A DNA stretch of 64,000 nt from positions 17,447 to 81,446 of the forward strand of contig DATKST010000015.1 in NCBI GenBank assembly GCA_035531475.1, written 5' to 3'. Shown one piece after another: positions 61,981 to 64,000 of this stretch (within the stretch, counting starts at the first letter, position 1; each line of letters begins with the position of its first letter). The translations under genes and the position numbers were made by a program. The stretch comes from CALCEB01 sp035531475. GTDB taxonomy: Bacteria > Acidobacteriota > Terriglobia > UBA7540. The notes beneath the pieces were generated by a model. The model was not told the DNA's origin. It was given only the letters and a program-made list of their open reading frames with translations, and ran no database searches.

Positions 61981-63860
61981 GTGCTTCGGTCGGAGAGGTG
62001 AAAGTCCTCTTCAGGCATACGCTCTCCGGCCTGTAACCAAACGTAACTGCAACTCGCCGCAAGGCGAGGTTCCGTCGCGAGACGTTGTGGAAAGCAACGG
62101 GAGGTGAACGACCCGTCCGTACGATAAGGAACTCGATTCGGCCGATCGTGAGCGGCGAGCCTGCTAAGGAATGGCGAAGCCCAGACCGCCGGGAAACCGG
62201 GGGAAGCCCAACGAGCTGAGGGGTAGCGTGCGAAAGCGACGTTGGGGCCACGGGGGTGGTTGGAGACGGAAGGGGTCGGAAGGCCGAGCACGTGAATCAG
62301 GGAGACCGGCTCGCGCAGGAGCCGGTTGGGTGGTCGCCGGGAAATTACCCGCGCCCTGCCGCGTCAGAGCGCCCATAGTAGCGAAGAAAGGCCGTAACGG
62401 GCCTGGAGCGAAGGGAAGGTGGAGACGTGACGGACGAACCGACGGAAAGACAACCTGCGACAGTGTCGGAACGGACTCAACAAGCAGGAGAAACTCAGAA
62501 TCCCTGGGCGATTCGGGCTCGGTGGTGCTGGGCGGAACCGGAGGTTTGGACGGAACGGATGTTGACGGCCCTCGAACAGGGGGTGAAGGGAAGCAAGTGG
62601 TTTAGGCTGATCGACAAAATCTACGCCCTGCCCAACCTGCGGAAAGCCTTCGCACGCGTGAAGGCCAACGGCGGAGCGGCAGGCGTCGATCACGTCACGG
62701 TGGAAGGGTTCGAGCGACACCTGGAAGCCAACCTGGAAAAGCTCTCGCGAATGCTGAAGGATGGCAGTTATCGTCCCCAGGCGATCCGCAGAGTGTGGAT
62801 TCCCAAACCGGGCACGAAGGAAAAGCGCCCGCTGGGGATTCCGACGGTGCGCGACCGGGTGGTGCAAGCGGCGCTCCGAGCGGTGCTGGAGCCGATCTTC
62901 GAGCGGAACTTTGCGGCGCAAAGCTACGGGTTCCGACCGAGACGGGGCGGCAAGGACGCGTTGCGCCGCGTCGATGCCTTGCTGAAGGCAGGATACAGTT
63001 GGGTAGTCGACGCGGACCTGAAAAGCTACTTCGACACGATCCCCCACGCGGGCCTGATGGAACGGGTCGGGGAGAAAGTGTCGGATGGCAAGGTGCTCGG
63101 CCTGGTGGCCGCATACTTGGCGGCCCAGGTGATGGAGACGACGAGAGGGTGGAGCCCCGAAGGGGGCACACCCCAGGGCGCCGTCATCAGCCCGTTGCTG
63201 TCCAATATCTATCTCGATCCGCTGGATCATCTTCTGGCGGGGAAGGGATACGAGATGGTGCGGTACGCGGACGACTTCGTGATCCTGTGCCGCAGCGAGG
63301 CGGCAGCCAGAGAAGCGTTGGGACAGGTCGAAGCCTGGACGGCCTCGGTCGGACTGAAGCTGCACCCGGTCAAGACGCGGATTGTGGACGCCACGCCAGC
63401 GGGCGGCTTGGACTTCCTGGGCTACCACTTCGAGCGGGGCACTCGCTGGCCCCGGCAGAAGAGCTTGTCGAAGTTCAAAGACACCCTCCGAACCAAAACC
63501 CGACGCGCCAACGGGCATAGCTTGAAGGCGATCATCGACACCGTGAACCGCACCTTGCGGGGGTGGTTTGAATATTTCCAACACAGCCACCTCACGACGT
63601 TCCCTCGGCTCGATACGTGGATGCGAATGCGGATGCGCAGTATCCTCCGGAAACGCCGGGGCGGGGAAGGCCGAGGGCGAGGCCGGGATCATCAGCTTTG
63701 GCTGAATGCTTTCTTTGCCGAGCGCGGGTTGTTCTCCTTGCTTACGGCTCACGACTTGGCTCGTCAATCCTCTCCGAGGTAAAACCACCAACTGGAGAGC
63801 CGGATGCGGGAGACCCGCCTGTCCGGTCCGGAGGGAGGGGGGACCATTGGTTCTCCCTAC
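61981..63860 (+). mobile_element. Group II intron
   Basis: The 5' end is set tentatively at GTGCTTCGG (consensus GUGYG). A structured 5' part follows (GAGAGGTGAAAGTCCTC, then CGATTCGGCCGATCG). The reverse transcriptase gene lies in domain IV. Domain V is about 63796-63829: GAGCCGGATGCGGGAGACCC with GCCTGTCCGGTC, having the catalytic AGC triad. Domain VI is GGAGGGAGGGGGGACCATTG..TTCTCCCTAC, ending near 63860. Boundaries are estimates. The intron lies 10 bases after a perfect hairpin, as group IIC introns prefer. Confidence 0.88.
62427..63782 (+). CDS. ltrA: Group II intron reverse transcriptase/maturase
   Basis: The 451-residue protein starts at GTG 62427 (GGTGGAG upstream). RT motifs: RVWIPKPGTKEKRPLGIPTV (RT2), SYGFRPRRGGKDALR (RT3), VVDADLKSYFDTI (RT4, D195), GTPQGAVISPLLSNIYLD (RT5) and the active site YADD (280-283). 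A maturase X domain follows (about 345-420: TRRANGHSLKAIIDTVNRTL, GWFEYFQHS). A basic C-terminus without an HNH endonuclease domain fits intron types that do not carry the endonuclease. The protein is intact, so the intron may be active. Confidence 0.95.
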   Translation: MTDEPTERQPATVSERTQQAGETQNPWAIRARWCWAEPEVWTERMLTALEQGVKGSKWFRLIDKIYALPNLRKAFARVKANGGAAGVDHVTVEGFERHLEANLEKLSRMLKDGSYRPQAIRRVWIPKPGTKEKRPLGIPTVRDRVVQAALRAVLEPIFERNFAAQSYGFRPRRGGKDALRRVDALLKAGYSWVVDADLKSYFDTIPHAGLMERVGEKVSDGKVLGLVAAYLAAQVMETTRGWSPEGGTPQGAVISPLLSNIYLDPLDHLLAGKGYEMVRYADDFVILCRSEAAAREALGQVEAWTASVGLKLHPVKTRIVDATPAGGLDFLGYHFERGTRWPRQKSLSKFKDTLRTKTRRANGHSLKAIIDTVNRTLRGWFEYFQHSHLTTFPRLDTWMRMRMRSILRKRRGGEGRGRGRDHQLWLNAFFAERGLFSLLTAHDLARQSSPR

Positions 63861-64000
63861 CCCCTCATCGTTGCGATGAGTTTCCGACCGGTTATTCCTC
63901 AGCGGGTTGCTCGCCAGCAGAGCCCGCCTCCGCTTCACCGGCTGGGCACCATCTTGAGGTTCTGGGAAGCGCCTTGTCAATCGAGAGCCGAAAGCCTCGG
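63861..64000. other. 3' exon side of the intron, nothing recognised
   Basis: This last 140 bases carry short hairpins (CTCATCGTTGCGATGAG) but no recognisable gene or repeat end. What the intron interrupts cannot be told from this window. Confidence 0.4.

Noticed and set aside
62364..63980. Minus-strand open frame of 538 codons antisense to the intron reverse transcriptase
   Set aside because: It is a shadow of the RT gene in GC-rich sequence; the plus-strand frame has all RT motifs and a ribosome site.

Overview
The window looks like part of the chromosome of a bacterium with high GC, most likely an acidobacterium (Acidobacteriota). This is an inference from gene content, not from a marker phylogeny. 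It rests on a bacillithiol-type deacetylase (BshB1), a HrcA/CIRCE-controlled groESL operon, a secreted protein family I know mainly from Acidobacteria (34615-35388), bacterial deoxyhypusine synthase-like and pyruvoyl arginine decarboxylase genes, frequent GTG/TTG starts, and intergenic spaces full of palindromic repeats. No rRNA or tRNA gene was seen. The one structural RNA gene is rnpB (RNase P RNA, minus strand, 9551-10060).

Layout. 1-9150 (minus strand): a TolC-like outer membrane protein, an RND pump, a lipoprotein adaptor, a sensor kinase and an OmpR-type regulator, all co-directional, apparently a self-regulated efflux locus. 9551-10060: rnpB. 10227-13169: a beta-helix lipoprotein and a divergent deacetylase-like protein. 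13205-13717: gene debris, namely a TPR-protein tail and an IS4-type transposase fragment ending in a terminal-repeat-like sequence. 13739-16668: galT, then a class III aminotransferase overlapping a YraN-type gene. 17211-21693: a Tat-exported sugar isomerase-like protein, a secreted amidohydrolase, and a polyamine pair (deoxyhypusine synthase-like plus pyruvoyl arginine decarboxylase). 22245-28006: mtnA, a DinG/XPD-type helicase, queD, mreB and mreC. 28069-32739: glgB and groES-groEL. 33357-37071: secreted or outer-membrane proteins, an exported YqgE/AlgH protein and a methyltransferase. 37466-41534 (minus): two glycosyltransferases, a DUF1207-like protein and bshB1. 41853-46031: an SDR oxidoreductase, YjbQ, a MoaD-MoaE fusion, an inositol monophosphatase-like enzyme and a metallophosphoesterase. 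46260-49857: a nucleoside salvage group (pyrimidine nucleoside phosphorylase, NupC-type transporter, purine nucleoside phosphorylase). 50127-53318: a LysE-type exporter, a HAD phosphatase and PolX. 53725-59160: a GT2 and a GT39-like glycosyltransferase, asnB and a transglutaminase-like protein, suggesting envelope or exopolysaccharide assembly. 59248-61301: three small unknown secreted or hypothetical genes. 61981-63860: a group II intron with its reverse transcriptase, placed just after a perfect hairpin.

The most unusual feature is the density and organisation of non-autonomous repeats. Family A has terminal inverted repeats around a CTCTCCCC hairpin. One copy is bracketed by CTAG on both sides, and a matching end is fused to an IS4-type transposase remnant at 13451-13717. 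Family B has ends reading CCGGATTATTCACGAAG around a GGGCACGG hairpin. Family C shares outer ends (CTACAGCAAACTGCACCAC) but carries interchangeable inner hairpins. Family D carries a different hairpin at three sites between 33198 and 36306. Several lie at the 3' ends of genes and some supply the stop codon.
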